From positions 2,010,001-2,074,000 of the forward strand of contig NZ_OY762552.1 of assembly GCF_963666025.1 (NCBI RefSeq): a stretch of DNA of 64,000 bases, written 5' to 3'. The translations under genes and the position numbers were made by a program. The DNA comes from an uncultured Methanobacterium sp. (GTDB lineage Archaea; Methanobacteriota; Methanobacteria; Methanobacteriales; Methanobacteriaceae). This document shows, piece by piece, positions 26,672 through 37,199 of the stretch. The stretch's first letter is position 1, and every line of letters starts with the position of its first letter. A model generated the notes under the pieces. That model made no database searches and was not told the DNA's origin. It saw nothing but the letters and a program-made list of their open reading frames with translations.

Positions 26672-26673
<2 letters not shown>
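26647..26673. terminator. Bidirectional terminator between the zinc-ribbon gene and hsp20
   Basis: AAATAGGCGTGT (26647-26658) pairs with ACACACCTATTT (26662-26673), a 12-bp stem with one G-U-type position. T-rich sequence follows on both strands, serving the two convergent genes. Confidence 0.6.
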
Positions 26674-27115
<442 letters not shown>

Positions 27116-27347
27116 TTATTTCACCTCATAGTTATGAGTCAAACTCGTTTTTGAGTCAATTTATTATAATTCTCAATCAATTATATAAAATTTCCCAGAA
27201 AACACAAAAATAAATGATGAAGGATTATAAATGTATTGATGAATGAGTAGGTTAAGAAGCAGTAAGTAAAAATAGCCACGATTAAGAATTAATGATATTT
27301 TTAACATCATTCATTGATTATCATTTATTTAAGGAGGGTTTGAAGTC

Positions 27348-28538
27348 ATGGTACTAATTATTGATCCACAACAGGCAGGAATATCTGGAAACATGGTCAT
27401 AGGGGCCCTGATAAATTTAGGAGCAAATCAAAAAACAGTTAAAGAAATCATGGAGTATTACGCTTCCTATTTTGGAGAGATAACTGTTAACATAGATGAT
27501 GTTAATAAATCAGGAATCTCTGCTACTTTTGTTAATGTTAAATGTACTGATCATAAGCCCATAGCTTACCATAGTTTACTGGAAACTTTAGATGAAATCG
27601 AACATGAAAAAATCACCCCGCCTATATTGAACTTTGCCCAAAAAGTTTTCCAAACACTGGCAATAGCTGAATCTCATGTTCATGGAGTGGATATGGATAA
27701 GATACATTTCCATGAGGTGGGGGCGGCTGATGCGGTGGCAGATGTAATCGGTGCCTCCTATGCCTTCCATGAATTAGGATTATCTCGTCAGAAAATTTAC
27801 GGACTTCCACCCGCCCTAGGAGGAGGTAGGATAAAGAGTGATCATGGAAATCTAACTGTCCCTGCCCCGGCAACCCTGGAAATTCTTAAAAACATTCCAG
27901 CTATGGGTGGGCCCGTAAATCATGAACTCACCACACCCACTGGAGCAGCCTTACTGGTGAATATGGTGGATGAATTCTCTGAATTTTATCCCCTAGTGAC
28001 CAACAATGAGGTTGCATATGGGGCGGGTAGCATTGATTTAAATTATCCAAATGTTTTAAGGTTAGTTTCTGGCACCTCTCCCATTCCCACCGATAAAATA
28101 TCGATTTTGGAGACCAATCTGGATGATGTTACCGGAGAAGTGTTAGGGCACACTGTAGACCGGCTCATGGAAAAAGGTGCCTTAGATGTAACCATAATTC
28201 CGACTATTGCCAAAAAAAACAGGCCAGCTCATCTTTTAAGAGTGATCAGCAAATCCAGTATGAATTCTATTATTGCAGAAACTATAATCCGGGAAACAGG
28301 TACTCTTGGTGTTAGAACAATTCCCTATGTTCACCGGAACATTGTAAATCGTGAGATAGTTCCAGTTGAGGTTGACTTTTATGGACAGCCAAAGACAGTG
28401 AGGATTAAGGTTGCTAAGATTGGTGAAGAGATAGTTAACGTCACTGTTGAATACGAAGATGCTCGAAAGGTTTCAGAAGAGATTGAAATGCCACTAAAAG
28501 ATGTGATAAGGTTCATAAATCAAAAAATTAATTTTTAA
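27348..28538 (+). CDS. larC: LarC nickel-pincer cofactor nickel insertase
   Basis: The 396-residue protein is full-length LarC (DUF111), which puts nickel into pyridinium-3,5-bisthiocarboxylic acid mononucleotide to make the nickel-pincer cofactor first found in lactate racemase. Visible are the N-terminal DPQQAGISGNMVIGAL, VHGVDMDKIHFHEVGAADAVADVIG (His-rich metal site), LTTPTGAAL, ILETNLDDVTGEVLGH, and the C-terminal VEYEDARK. Upstream AGGAGGGTTTGAAGTC gives the start. No larA, larB or larE is nearby, so the client enzyme is unknown. Confidence 0.92.
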   Translation: MVLIIDPQQAGISGNMVIGALINLGANQKTVKEIMEYYASYFGEITVNIDDVNKSGISATFVNVKCTDHKPIAYHSLLETLDEIEHEKITPPILNFAQKVFQTLAIAESHVHGVDMDKIHFHEVGAADAVADVIGASYAFHELGLSRQKIYGLPPALGGGRIKSDHGNLTVPAPATLEILKNIPAMGGPVNHELTTPTGAALLVNMVDEFSEFYPLVTNNEVAYGAGSIDLNYPNVLRLVSGTSPIPTDKISILETNLDDVTGEVLGHTVDRLMEKGALDVTIIPTIAKKNRPAHLLRVISKSSMNSIIAETIIRETGTLGVRTIPYVHRNIVNREIVPVEVDFYGQPKTVRIKVAKIGEEIVNVTVEYEDARKVSEEIEMPLKDVIRFINQKINF

Positions 28539-28726
28539 TTTGATAAATCGGGTTTTACGTGGAATCCTCTTTTTATTTTTATTTTTTACTCTATTTCTCC
28601 ATTAATCTCATTATCAAGTAGGGAAAGATTAAAATAATTTGTAGATCTCATATTACGTAAAAATATGTTAATATGAAAAATGTTTGAACCAGATGATTAG
28701 TTTGGTTTTTTATTGGGGGGATATTT

Positions 28727-29932
28727 TTGTCGGAAATACAGGATTTAGAGAGTGAATATGAGAAACTTCAACTGCAACAAAAAATTATTGAGGCCAGGAA
28801 GAAGATAGCTGATGCAGAAAGCGCATTAAATCCTTCAGAGATGGAAAAGGCGAAAGCACAGGCTGAACAGGAAAAAGCAATTGCCGAAGCTCAGAAAGCT
28901 ACTTTAAAAGCAGAATTGCCTGATTTTAGTGCGAAAGGTCCGGAGGGTAAAATAACTGCTACTGATGTAAATATTGAATGTCAGGTACTGGCTTATCGGG
29001 CTGTTTCTAAGATTGTGTCCTACATAAGTGAAAAGATCAAAAAGGAACATCCCACGACGAAAAAAGTGGTTATCTGTGATCGTAACGATCTTAACAATTA
29101 TTTCTCCTATAAAATATTCATAAAACAGTTAGAACTCTTAAAAACTGAATATGATGGGGTTTTAACTATTAAAAAGGGAGATGTAGATAATGGCGCTCGG
29201 GGTCTTATGGCGGTTGCTTCCTTAACTGGAGTTTCAACAGTTTTAAGTTCAATTGTTGATTTTGCTTCTCTTTTTAGGACAGATGTGGACATCAAGGGAG
29301 TAGATGTTGAAATAGTTGAAGAAGCATTGATTGCAGAGTTAGTAAAAGCTTTGAAAGATAAAACCACAGAAGCAAAGAAAGAGATAGAACCAATATACCT
29401 TCCCTTCAGGATAAATGTTCCTGATAAGTTTCTAACTGAAATATCCAACTTAGATAAATGTAGGGATGAAGCCCTTAAAAAAATTGAAAATTGTCAAAAA
29501 AGTGGAAACTGCAAACCGGAAGATGTTAACAAGTTAAATGATTTAAATGGTCTTTATGATAAAATAAGGGGCGCATTAGTGTCTATAGACGAAAAAACAG
29601 GCACTAATAGGCTGGAAAAATTGATAAAAGGTGAAATTTTAAATACGGAACTCAAGCCGGAACAGGATAATGATGAATTAGAAAATCTTAGACTGGAAAA
29701 TCCAGAAAATGAGGAAGCAGATATTCTTTACGTTAAGGTGGTAAAAGCAGGGGGAAATAACCAAACAAAAAGGAGATTCTGGACAAATGAAATAGCTCAC
29801 AGTGGTGGTGCTATAGTGGCCTATTTCCTGATGGATAAGAATGGAACGATAAAAGAATCAGAGAATTTACATTATCTTTATCCTTATCAGCGCTTTGATG
29901 AGTCCCCTAAACAATTGAACAATTTAAATTAA
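28727..29932 (+). CDS. Hypothetical protein with N-terminal coiled coil
   Basis: I do not recognise this 401-residue protein. Residues 1-65 are a charged Ala/Glu/Lys/Gln heptad pattern (LESEYEKLQLQQKIIEARKK..) and probably form a coiled coil. The middle has a helix-rich segment with a hydrophobic stretch (LMAVASLTGVSTVLSSIVDFASLF, about residues 164-187) too polar at its edges to call a membrane helix. The C-terminal 80 residues hold a compact domain ending in YLYPYQRFD. It starts at TTG with GGGGGG six bases upstream, the same style of ribosome binding site as the protease cluster at 35-40 kb. It is flanked by larC and queC, neither of which suggests a role. Confidence 0.75.
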   Translation: MSEIQDLESEYEKLQLQQKIIEARKKIADAESALNPSEMEKAKAQAEQEKAIAEAQKATLKAELPDFSAKGPEGKITATDVNIECQVLAYRAVSKIVSYISEKIKKEHPTTKKVVICDRNDLNNYFSYKIFIKQLELLKTEYDGVLTIKKGDVDNGARGLMAVASLTGVSTVLSSIVDFASLFRTDVDIKGVDVEIVEEALIAELVKALKDKTTEAKKEIEPIYLPFRINVPDKFLTEISNLDKCRDEALKKIENCQKSGNCKPEDVNKLNDLNGLYDKIRGALVSIDEKTGTNRLEKLIKGEILNTELKPEQDNDELENLRLENPENEEADILYVKVVKAGGNNQTKRRFWTNEIAHSGGAIVAYFLMDKNGTIKESENLHYLYPYQRFDESPKQLNNLN

Positions 29933-30055
29933 ATACGAGAAAATTTAACTTAATTAATTACATTCATATACATAAACATTAATTTAGAAAATAAGTTTAA
30001 TTATAAAATATCAATTCAAAAAACTATCAAGATTAGATTAGGGAGAACAAGTTTC

Positions 30056-30742
30056 ATGGAAAAGTCAAAGAAAGCAATATCAGTCCTCTCTGGAGGTCTG
30101 GACTCTGCAGTAGCCACTTCACTACTTGCTAAAGATTACACTGTACATGCAATAACCTTTAATTACGGTCAAAGAAGTGCAGAAATGGAAATTAAGGCTT
30201 CAAAGGCAATATGTGAAAAATTAGGTATGGAGCACACGGTTATTGAACTGCCATGGCTGGCACAAATAGGGGGGTCAGCATTGACCAGTTCAGAAGAGGT
30301 TCCACAGCTTGAAATGGATGAACTGGATGATAAAGAAATTTGTGATGAAACCGCCCGCAAGGTATGGGTCCCGGGTAGGAACGTTGTTTTTTCATCCATT
30401 GCACTATCATTTGCAGAGGCAGAAGGGGCAGAGAAGATAATTGTAGGCTGGGATTTTGAAGAAGCTGCCACATTCCCTGATAATTCCAAGGAATTCCTGG
30501 ATGCTTTCAACAACCTCCTGAAAATTGGTTCGCTGGATGATATCCAGATAGAAGCCCCTTTGATCCAGATGGATAAAAAAGAAATTGTAAAACTGGGTGA
30601 TGATATAAATGCACCACTTGATATCAGTTATTCATGTTACATGGGTGAAAAGTGGCATTGTGGTGTATGTGAATCTTGTATGAGACGGAAAAGGGCTTTT
30701 GAATTGGTGGGTATTCAAGATAAAACAGACTATAAGGGATAA
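30056..30742 (+). CDS. queC: 7-cyano-7-deazaguanine synthase
   Basis: The 228-residue enzyme uses ATP and ammonia to turn 7-carboxy-7-deazaguanine into preQ0, the precursor of archaeosine in archaeal tRNA. It has the PP-loop SGGLDSAVATSLLAK near residue 13, the VWVPGRNVVFSSIALSFAE motif near residue 100, and a C-terminal zinc site (CYMGEKWHCGVCESCMRRKRAF). GGGAGAACAAGTTTC precedes the ATG. It appears monocistronic. Confidence 0.95.
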   Translation: MEKSKKAISVLSGGLDSAVATSLLAKDYTVHAITFNYGQRSAEMEIKASKAICEKLGMEHTVIELPWLAQIGGSALTSSEEVPQLEMDELDDKEICDETARKVWVPGRNVVFSSIALSFAEAEGAEKIIVGWDFEEAATFPDNSKEFLDAFNNLLKIGSLDDIQIEAPLIQMDKKEIVKLGDDINAPLDISYSCYMGEKWHCGVCESCMRRKRAFELVGIQDKTDYKG

Positions 30743-30800
30743 TTTGGGTTTATTTGAGTAAATGATGGTTTATACAATCCTTTAGGGGTTTTTAGTCCAT

Positions 30801-30992
30801 TTAATTTACTATTTTTAAATAATATTCATTATTTTCAGAGGAACTTTTCCTAATTTCCAGTTTATCACCAGTTTTTAGTCCTTCCCACGTGATAAAGTAA
30901 TGTTCATGTGGTAAATTGGGCCCTCTACAGGTGCAGGGATATGATTCGACCCGGACCTTGCAGGAGGAACCATCTCCTTTGAGTACAAACAT
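30801..30992 (-). CDS. Small conserved-looking hypothetical protein
   Basis: From ATG 30992 the product is 63 residues beginning MFVLKGDGSSCKVRVESYPCTCRG and containing PHEHYFITWEGLKTGDKLEI. Three cysteines (SCK, PCTC) and the compact beta-rich pattern suggest a small metal- or nucleic-acid-binding domain, but I recognise no family. The frame stays open upstream to ATG 31100 (99 residues); the upstream 36 residues look less protein-like, and GGGG lies just before ATG 30992. A 7-bp hairpin covers that GGGG (see the separate entry). Confidence 0.6.
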   Translation of the reverse strand: MFVLKGDGSSCKVRVESYPCTCRGPNLPHEHYFITWEGLKTGDKLEIRKSSSENNEYYLKIVN

Positions 30993-31010
30993 TTTCCCCA
31001 ATGGGGGAAA
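30993..31010 (-). promoter_or_regulatory. Hairpin covering the ribosome binding site of the small protein gene
   Basis: On the minus strand TTTCCCC, a CATT loop and GGGGAAA end immediately before ATG 30992. The 7-bp perfect stem would hide the only G-rich ribosome binding site. Confidence 0.5.
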
Positions 31011-31338
31011 GAAGGATAATTTATTCTTTAAAATAAAAATAAAATTATTTTTGGATTCTGTTGATGATATTTTCCGGGAATACATAGCATTTGAACTCAT
31101 GGAATGTCTCCTATTAAAGTGTTCTCTTACTAAGAATTGGTTTTTTTAATAAATAACCTACCACTAATTGAACTAACATCAACAATAGATAATATAAATT
31201 AGTGATGCTCCCTTGGATATCAAATTTCTTTGAAATATCAAATTTAACGTATTTGAGCAAAAAACTTAAACAAGTTTATACCATAATATTTTTTACGAAA
31301 TCGATCGTTTTTACTAAGCTAGATCATGGAGATTTTTG

Positions 31339-31950
31339 ATGAACGATGATGAACTAAAAAAGGCCATTGATTTTTACCGTTCTTTGGTTCAAAAGGAAAT
31401 TGCAAGCGAAAAAATTGTTGATGGCAAACGCATTGGCCCCAGAACGCTTACAAAAAAAGATCATATAAATTTAAAGGACATAACCAATCCTGAACGGCCT
31501 TTTTTAGGTAAAGAGGTATCTGATGATCTTGATTCAGTATACGTTACCACATTTAGAATTGGAAACTTAAAAAAACCAGTTTATCTGTCTAAAACGAGTT
31601 ATGGTACTGATGTGGTTGCGGGAATTGAAATGGGAACTACCCTGGTTAAAAATGGATTCATTAAAAGTGTTGATGAAATCGCTGTTTTTCTAGCAAACTA
31701 TAAGATAGGTATTCTCGATATTTTCAAGGAAGAAGAAATAGAAAATGGAAAAAAGCTTGATTTAAGGGTTTATGAATGTATTGAGTGTGCAGGATTACCT
31801 AACATAGGAGAACCTGTTTGTTACTTTGAAACTGGCATGATAATGGGTATATTAAAGGAGTTGACCCATAAAGAAGTTTCTGCAGAGGAAATACGATGCT
31901 GGACCAGCGGTTATTCCTTCTGTCATTTTGAAGTGGTAATAAAAGACTAA
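31339..31950 (+). CDS. V4R-domain protein
   Basis: The protein has 203 residues. Its second half matches the V4R (4-vinyl reductase) small-molecule-binding domain: LRVYECIECAGLPNIGEPVCYFETGMIMGILKELTHKEVSAEEIRCWTSGYSFCHFEV, with the cysteines usually found in this fold. The first 85 residues are unique. V4R domains bind hydrocarbon-like or metal ligands in sensors and cofactor enzymes. ATG 31339 follows GGAG by seven bases; the upstream TTG at 31336 is not needed. The roadblock gene follows on the same strand after 59 bp, which suggests a two-gene signalling unit. Confidence 0.8.
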   Translation: MNDDELKKAIDFYRSLVQKEIASEKIVDGKRIGPRTLTKKDHINLKDITNPERPFLGKEVSDDLDSVYVTTFRIGNLKKPVYLSKTSYGTDVVAGIEMGTTLVKNGFIKSVDEIAVFLANYKIGILDIFKEEEIENGKKLDLRVYECIECAGLPNIGEPVCYFETGMIMGILKELTHKEVSAEEIRCWTSGYSFCHFEVVIKD

Positions 31951-32009
31951 AATAAACAGTTCCAAATCAAAAACTTGAGATAAGATTAGATGTTTAATGA
32001 GGATTAATT

Positions 32010-32387
32010 ATGGTGGAAACTAAAAAAGAGAGATTGGACAATGTTTTGTCATCATTTTTACAGGTGGGCCAGATAAAAGCCTGTGCCATTGTTTCAAAAG
32101 AAGGTCTCCTCATCAGTTCCAGAACCCCTCCTGATGTTGATGCCCGTATATTCTCAGCACTTTGCTCCACCATAATGGGTGCTGCCGAAGCTGCTTCAAC
32201 ACAAATGAAAACAGGATCTGTTAGTGAAATTTCTCTTAAAACCGAAAAAGGGAATATAGTTTTAATACCTGCAGGATCAAAGGCTATTTTAACTGCTTTA
32301 ACCGAACCTGAAGCTCAAATTGGACTAATACTTTTTGAGATGGAAGCCAAGGCAAAAGAAGTTGAAGAGATACTTCCCAGTGTTTAA
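32010..32387 (+). CDS. Roadblock/LC7-domain protein
   Basis: The 125-residue protein is a single roadblock/LC7 (MglB-like) domain: VLSSFLQVGQIKACAIVSKEGLLISSRTP at the start, ALCSTIMGAAEAASTQM in the middle and IVLIPAGSKAILTALTEPEAQIGLILFEMEAKAKEV at the end. Such proteins form dimers that regulate Ras-like GTPases or act as scaffolds. No GTPase gene is adjacent. Pairing with the V4R gene immediately upstream suggests a ligand-sensing module. Confidence 0.88.
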   Translation: MVETKKERLDNVLSSFLQVGQIKACAIVSKEGLLISSRTPPDVDARIFSALCSTIMGAAEAASTQMKTGSVSEISLKTEKGNIVLIPAGSKAILTALTEPEAQIGLILFEMEAKAKEVEEILPSV

Positions 32388-32389
32388 AA

Positions 32390-32460
32390 TGAGATTTGAT
32401 TAGATTTAGATTAGATTCTAGAGATTAATTTAGATTCTAATTTTAGATTTTTAAAAATTT
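32390..32460. repeat. AGATT-type simple repeat downstream of the roadblock gene
   Basis: Imperfect AGATT/TAGATT iterations fill the start of the gap before pycB. No gene or clear terminator stem is visible here. Confidence 0.45.
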
Positions 32461-32584
32461 TTATTTTCAATCGAATGGAATTACTTATTTTAAGTTTCAG
32501 AATCAATAAGTGAACTCTGTATTCTATTTTTTTAGAATTCTATAAAATTTTGGATTCATATAAAAAAATAAAGGAACGAGGATA

Positions 32585-34303
<1,719 letters not shown>

Positions 34304-34825
34304 AGTGACCCTCAAATATTAGATAAACTTGTCATTACAGAATCTTAATTTCCTTATATAGATAGTGTAAACTTCCTTATATCCTTACCTTAAAATTTCA
34401 TCATATCTAGAATAATAAATGATATTTTAAAAATGTAAGATTCATCGGGTTTAATCTCCAGTTCCATAAAATATTTTTCAAAATTAATAAAACGTCCTAA
34501 AATCATTTTTTTTCCAGTTTTTCATTTAGATAAAGTAAGTAATTACTAAAACAGTTATATTATGTAAAATTATGAAAATAATATGTGAAATAGTAACTGA
34601 AACCTTTAAATAAAATAAAAAAGGAATATATACTTTCCTAATGCATAAATAAGATCAATTATTATAAATTAAATGATAATAATTCTTAATATTGCTTTTC
34701 AATGGCAATATTATGTGAAAAATGGAAATAACTACTACAAAATAGTATTACTAAAATAACTTAAACTTGCTCAAGGAACAGAATTAAGTTCTTGGAATAT
34801 AATGCTCATGATCATGGGGGTGATT

Positions 34826-34939
34826 ATGATAAAATATCAAAGAGGGGGTGATAAATGTTTTTTTTGGAAGAAAATTGAACTTGCTTTAAAACCGTTCATG
34901 GTATTTAAGCATTGTATGTTGGTATTTTTAATGAATTGA
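34826..34939 (+). CDS. Possible 37-codon leader ORF upstream of the protease genes
   Basis: ATG 34826 follows GGGGGTGATT, a good ribosome binding site for this genome, and opens a frame of 37 codons (MIKYQRGGDKCFFWKKIELA..., ending in a hydrophobic KHCMLVFLMN). A second GGGGGTGATAAATG follows within it in another frame but stops after seven codons. The product could be a small basic/hydrophobic peptide or a translated leader controlling the downstream gene. No homologue is known to me and coding status is uncertain. Confidence 0.3.
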   Translation: MIKYQRGGDKCFFWKKIELALKPFMVFKHCMLVFLMN

Positions 34940-34994
34940 AGATTTAAACGCCTTAATTTTAAGATATTTAAAGATCTTACAAATTTAAAGGTGT

Positions 34995-35008
34995 GGGGGG
35001 GGGGGGGG
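34995..35008 (+). promoter_or_regulatory. Poly-G tract of 14 bases acting as ribosome binding site
   Basis: Fourteen consecutive G end eight bases before ATG 35017. The tract is the only G-rich ribosome binding site for the M4 peptidase, and homopolymers of this length are prone to slippage. Confidence 0.7.
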
Positions 35009-35016
35009 TAGTGATA

Positions 35017-36126
35017 ATGGTTCCTAATTTGAAGAATGTCTTGGGAATTAGTCCAAATAATCAGATCAGTTCAAATAAATTTGCTTCAAATCAAATTAGT
35101 CTTAAAAATCAATATTTTGGTTTTATCCCACCCTATATAATGGGTGGACTGGCTAGGGAAGGAGTAGAAGAAGCCCGTGTAACCATCCAACAAAGTCGCT
35201 TAATCCGGCGAAGCAGATCAAAGCGAATGGTGGATATGGAAACATTTTTGGGCAAGGTAAAAGAGACAAAAGCCAGTCGAAAAGTTTATGATTCAAATAG
35301 TACCTATAAAACAAGATTCAAACTGGTCATGAGCGAAGGAGAATCTCCTTCAACGGATGAAACAGTTAACAACGCCTACAATTATGTAGGGCAAGTTTTT
35401 GATTATTTTCGTGACGTGATGGGCCGTAATTCCATTGACAACCTGGGCATGGATCTGGTGATCAATGTACATTTCGGTGAAAAGTACCAGAATGCCTTCT
35501 GGGATGGGGATGAAATCATCCTGGGGGATGGTGATGGTAAGTTATTTTCTAATTTTTCCAAATCACTGGATGTAATTGCCCATGAACTGGCCCATGGAAT
35601 AACCCAGTTTTCTGCTAACTTCAAATACAGTGGACAGTCCGGGGCATTACATGAACATTTTTCTGATGTATTCGGGAGTGCCATAACCCAACATGCTGCC
35701 AATCAAAATGCCCACGATGCAGACTGGCTAATCGGTAATGAAATAATGGGGCCTGAGCTTTATGGAGAGTCCATACGTTCCATGAGTGAACCAGGAACAG
35801 CCTATGATAACAGTTTACTGGGAAAGGATCAACAGCCAGACCATATGGATAACTACTACTCTGGATCAGCTGACAATTTTGGTGTTCACATAAACAGTGG
35901 AATACCCAACAAGGCCTTTTATTTGGTTTCCATCGAAATAGGAACCGAAAAAGCTGCTAGAATATGGTATAATTCCCTTCAGAAGTTATGGCCCAATGCC
36001 AACTTCAATGATGCAGTGAAAATCATCGTGGAAACCACCAGAGATCTGGTCAAAGATGAGACTGTTCCCCAAGGAGCCACTCAAAAGGTTCGAACGGCAT
36101 TTAAAAAGGTGGGATTACCGAAATAG
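35017..36126 (+). CDS. Protealysin-like M4 metallopeptidase without signal peptide
   Basis: The 369-residue protein is a thermolysin-family zinc protease: IAHELAHGITQF gives zinc ligands His189 and His193 and catalytic Glu190; HEHFSDVFG gives the third ligand Glu213, exactly 24 residues on as in thermolysin; GVHINSGIPNKAFYL gives the transition-state His291. The N-terminus lacks a signal peptide and instead carries FGFIPPYIMGGLA near residue 34, the short protealysin-type propeptide motif. Protealysin-like enzymes are made as cytoplasmic zymogens that mature by self-cleavage. ATG 35017 lies eight bases after the poly-G tract. It is first of three consecutive protease genes. Confidence 0.9.
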   Translation: MVPNLKNVLGISPNNQISSNKFASNQISLKNQYFGFIPPYIMGGLAREGVEEARVTIQQSRLIRRSRSKRMVDMETFLGKVKETKASRKVYDSNSTYKTRFKLVMSEGESPSTDETVNNAYNYVGQVFDYFRDVMGRNSIDNLGMDLVINVHFGEKYQNAFWDGDEIILGDGDGKLFSNFSKSLDVIAHELAHGITQFSANFKYSGQSGALHEHFSDVFGSAITQHAANQNAHDADWLIGNEIMGPELYGESIRSMSEPGTAYDNSLLGKDQQPDHMDNYYSGSADNFGVHINSGIPNKAFYLVSIEIGTEKAARIWYNSLQKLWPNANFNDAVKIIVETTRDLVKDETVPQGATQKVRTAFKKVGLPK

Positions 36127-36164
36127 ATTGGAATTCAATATCAAAATAGATTGGAATTCAATAT
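36121..36164 (+). repeat. 23-bp tandem duplication spanning the M4 gene stop codon
   Basis: Twenty-one identical bases, AAATAGATTGGAATTCAATA plus T, occur at 36121-36141 and 36144-36164. The first copy contains the peptidase stop codon, so the duplication arose at the gene end. Confidence 0.8.
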
Positions 36165-36339
36165 TAATGAACATTAATAGAGGGGGTGTTGGGTTTGAGA
36201 ATGCGGCGTTAAAATTCAGGGATGATAAATTCAGATACTCTTGGTTGTTTTTTTTCATATAAACGTCACTCTTTCATATTTAAGGTTTGAAAGGGTCAAA
36301 AACGAAATTTTGAGGTAAAATCAAATAAGGGGGATATTT

Positions 36340-37167
36340 ATGACGGGTAGAAAAGCATTGTGTGTGGGAATAAACAAATTCAAAAATTTACCTTCAGCTA
36401 CACTGCAGGGTTGTGTAAATGATGCAGATGACATGGAAAAACTACTAAAGGCGTTACTGGGGTTTCAGGCTCAGGACATAGTTAAACTCACTGACACCAA
36501 GGCCACCAAGGCTAACATAATAAAAAACCTTAAAGATATGGTTGAAGGGGCGAAATCTGGGAAATACAGTTACCTTGTATTTAGCATGTCCAGTCACGGC
36601 ACTCAAGTGCCGGATTTAAGTGGTGATGAGCCAGATCGGGCTGATGAAGCATTCTGTCCTCATGATCTGGCTCAAAAAGGGAATGTGTGGGATCCTCAGC
36701 ACATAATCACCGATGATGAACTCCGAGATCTATTCATACAGCTCCCGGAAAACGTGCTTCTTGAAGTGTATCTGGACACATGTCACAGTGGAACAGGACT
36801 TAAGGCAATTGACCTCCTCTTAGATCGTAGGCCAAGATACCTACCACCACCATCAATGGAAGCATTCCAGGAAATTGATGGAAAAAGACAACGAGGACTA
36901 AATAAAGCACTTTTAGAGAAGGGAATAACTCATCACATACTATGGGCAGCATGCCGGGCGGATCAGACCAGTGCCGATGCCAGTATAGGTGGGGGATGGC
37001 ACGGGGCTTTCACCTACTTCTTCTGTAATGAAATGAACGCCAGTAAGAACAAACTGGCCAGAAGTGCAGTACTGGAAAAGGTAAGAGGTGACCTTCAGGC
37101 AGGTAATTACACTCAAACGCCTCAATTGGAGTGTGAAGCTACGGTTAGGGATAAAATTATTGGTTAA
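36340..37167 (+). CDS. Caspase-like (C14) cysteine protease
   Basis: The 275-residue protein is a stand-alone caspase-fold peptidase close to metacaspases/orthocaspases. GRKALCVGINKFKNLPSATLQGCVNDADDMEKLL is the first strand and helix; FSMSSHGTQVPD carries catalytic His86; LEVYLDTCHSGTG carries catalytic Cys148; LWAACRADQTSAD and GAFTYFFCNEM complete the fold. No signal peptide, membrane segment or added domain is visible. GGGGG lies six bases before the ATG. It lies 213 bp after the M4 gene and 32 bp before the subtilase gene. Such proteases can act as zymogens activated by cleavage or Ca2+; this one may be cleaved by, or cleave, its neighbours. Confidence 0.92.
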   Translation: MTGRKALCVGINKFKNLPSATLQGCVNDADDMEKLLKALLGFQAQDIVKLTDTKATKANIIKNLKDMVEGAKSGKYSYLVFSMSSHGTQVPDLSGDEPDRADEAFCPHDLAQKGNVWDPQHIITDDELRDLFIQLPENVLLEVYLDTCHSGTGLKAIDLLLDRRPRYLPPPSMEAFQEIDGKRQRGLNKALLEKGITHHILWAACRADQTSADASIGGGWHGAFTYFFCNEMNASKNKLARSAVLEKVRGDLQAGNYTQTPQLECEATVRDKIIG

Positions 37168-37199
37168 AAGTAATAGGGGTAAAAGATGGGGGGATTAAA

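Larger units (their letters stand above)
34304..35016. other. Long leader/promoter region of the protease cluster
   Basis: About 710 bp of AT-rich DNA separate pycB from the M4 peptidase gene. A candidate promoter (purine-rich element then AATATATA, about 34617-34633) would give a leader of some 360 nt. The leader contains a possible 37-codon ORF (34826-34939), a TAAGAT/ATCTTA inverted repeat near 34960-34979, and a run of 14 G at 34995-35008. Confidence 0.45.

Noticed and set aside
36056..36262. 68-codon ORF overlapping the M4 gene end
   Set aside because: It is out of frame with the conserved peptidase end, and its unique part is created by the 23-bp duplication; no good start is present.
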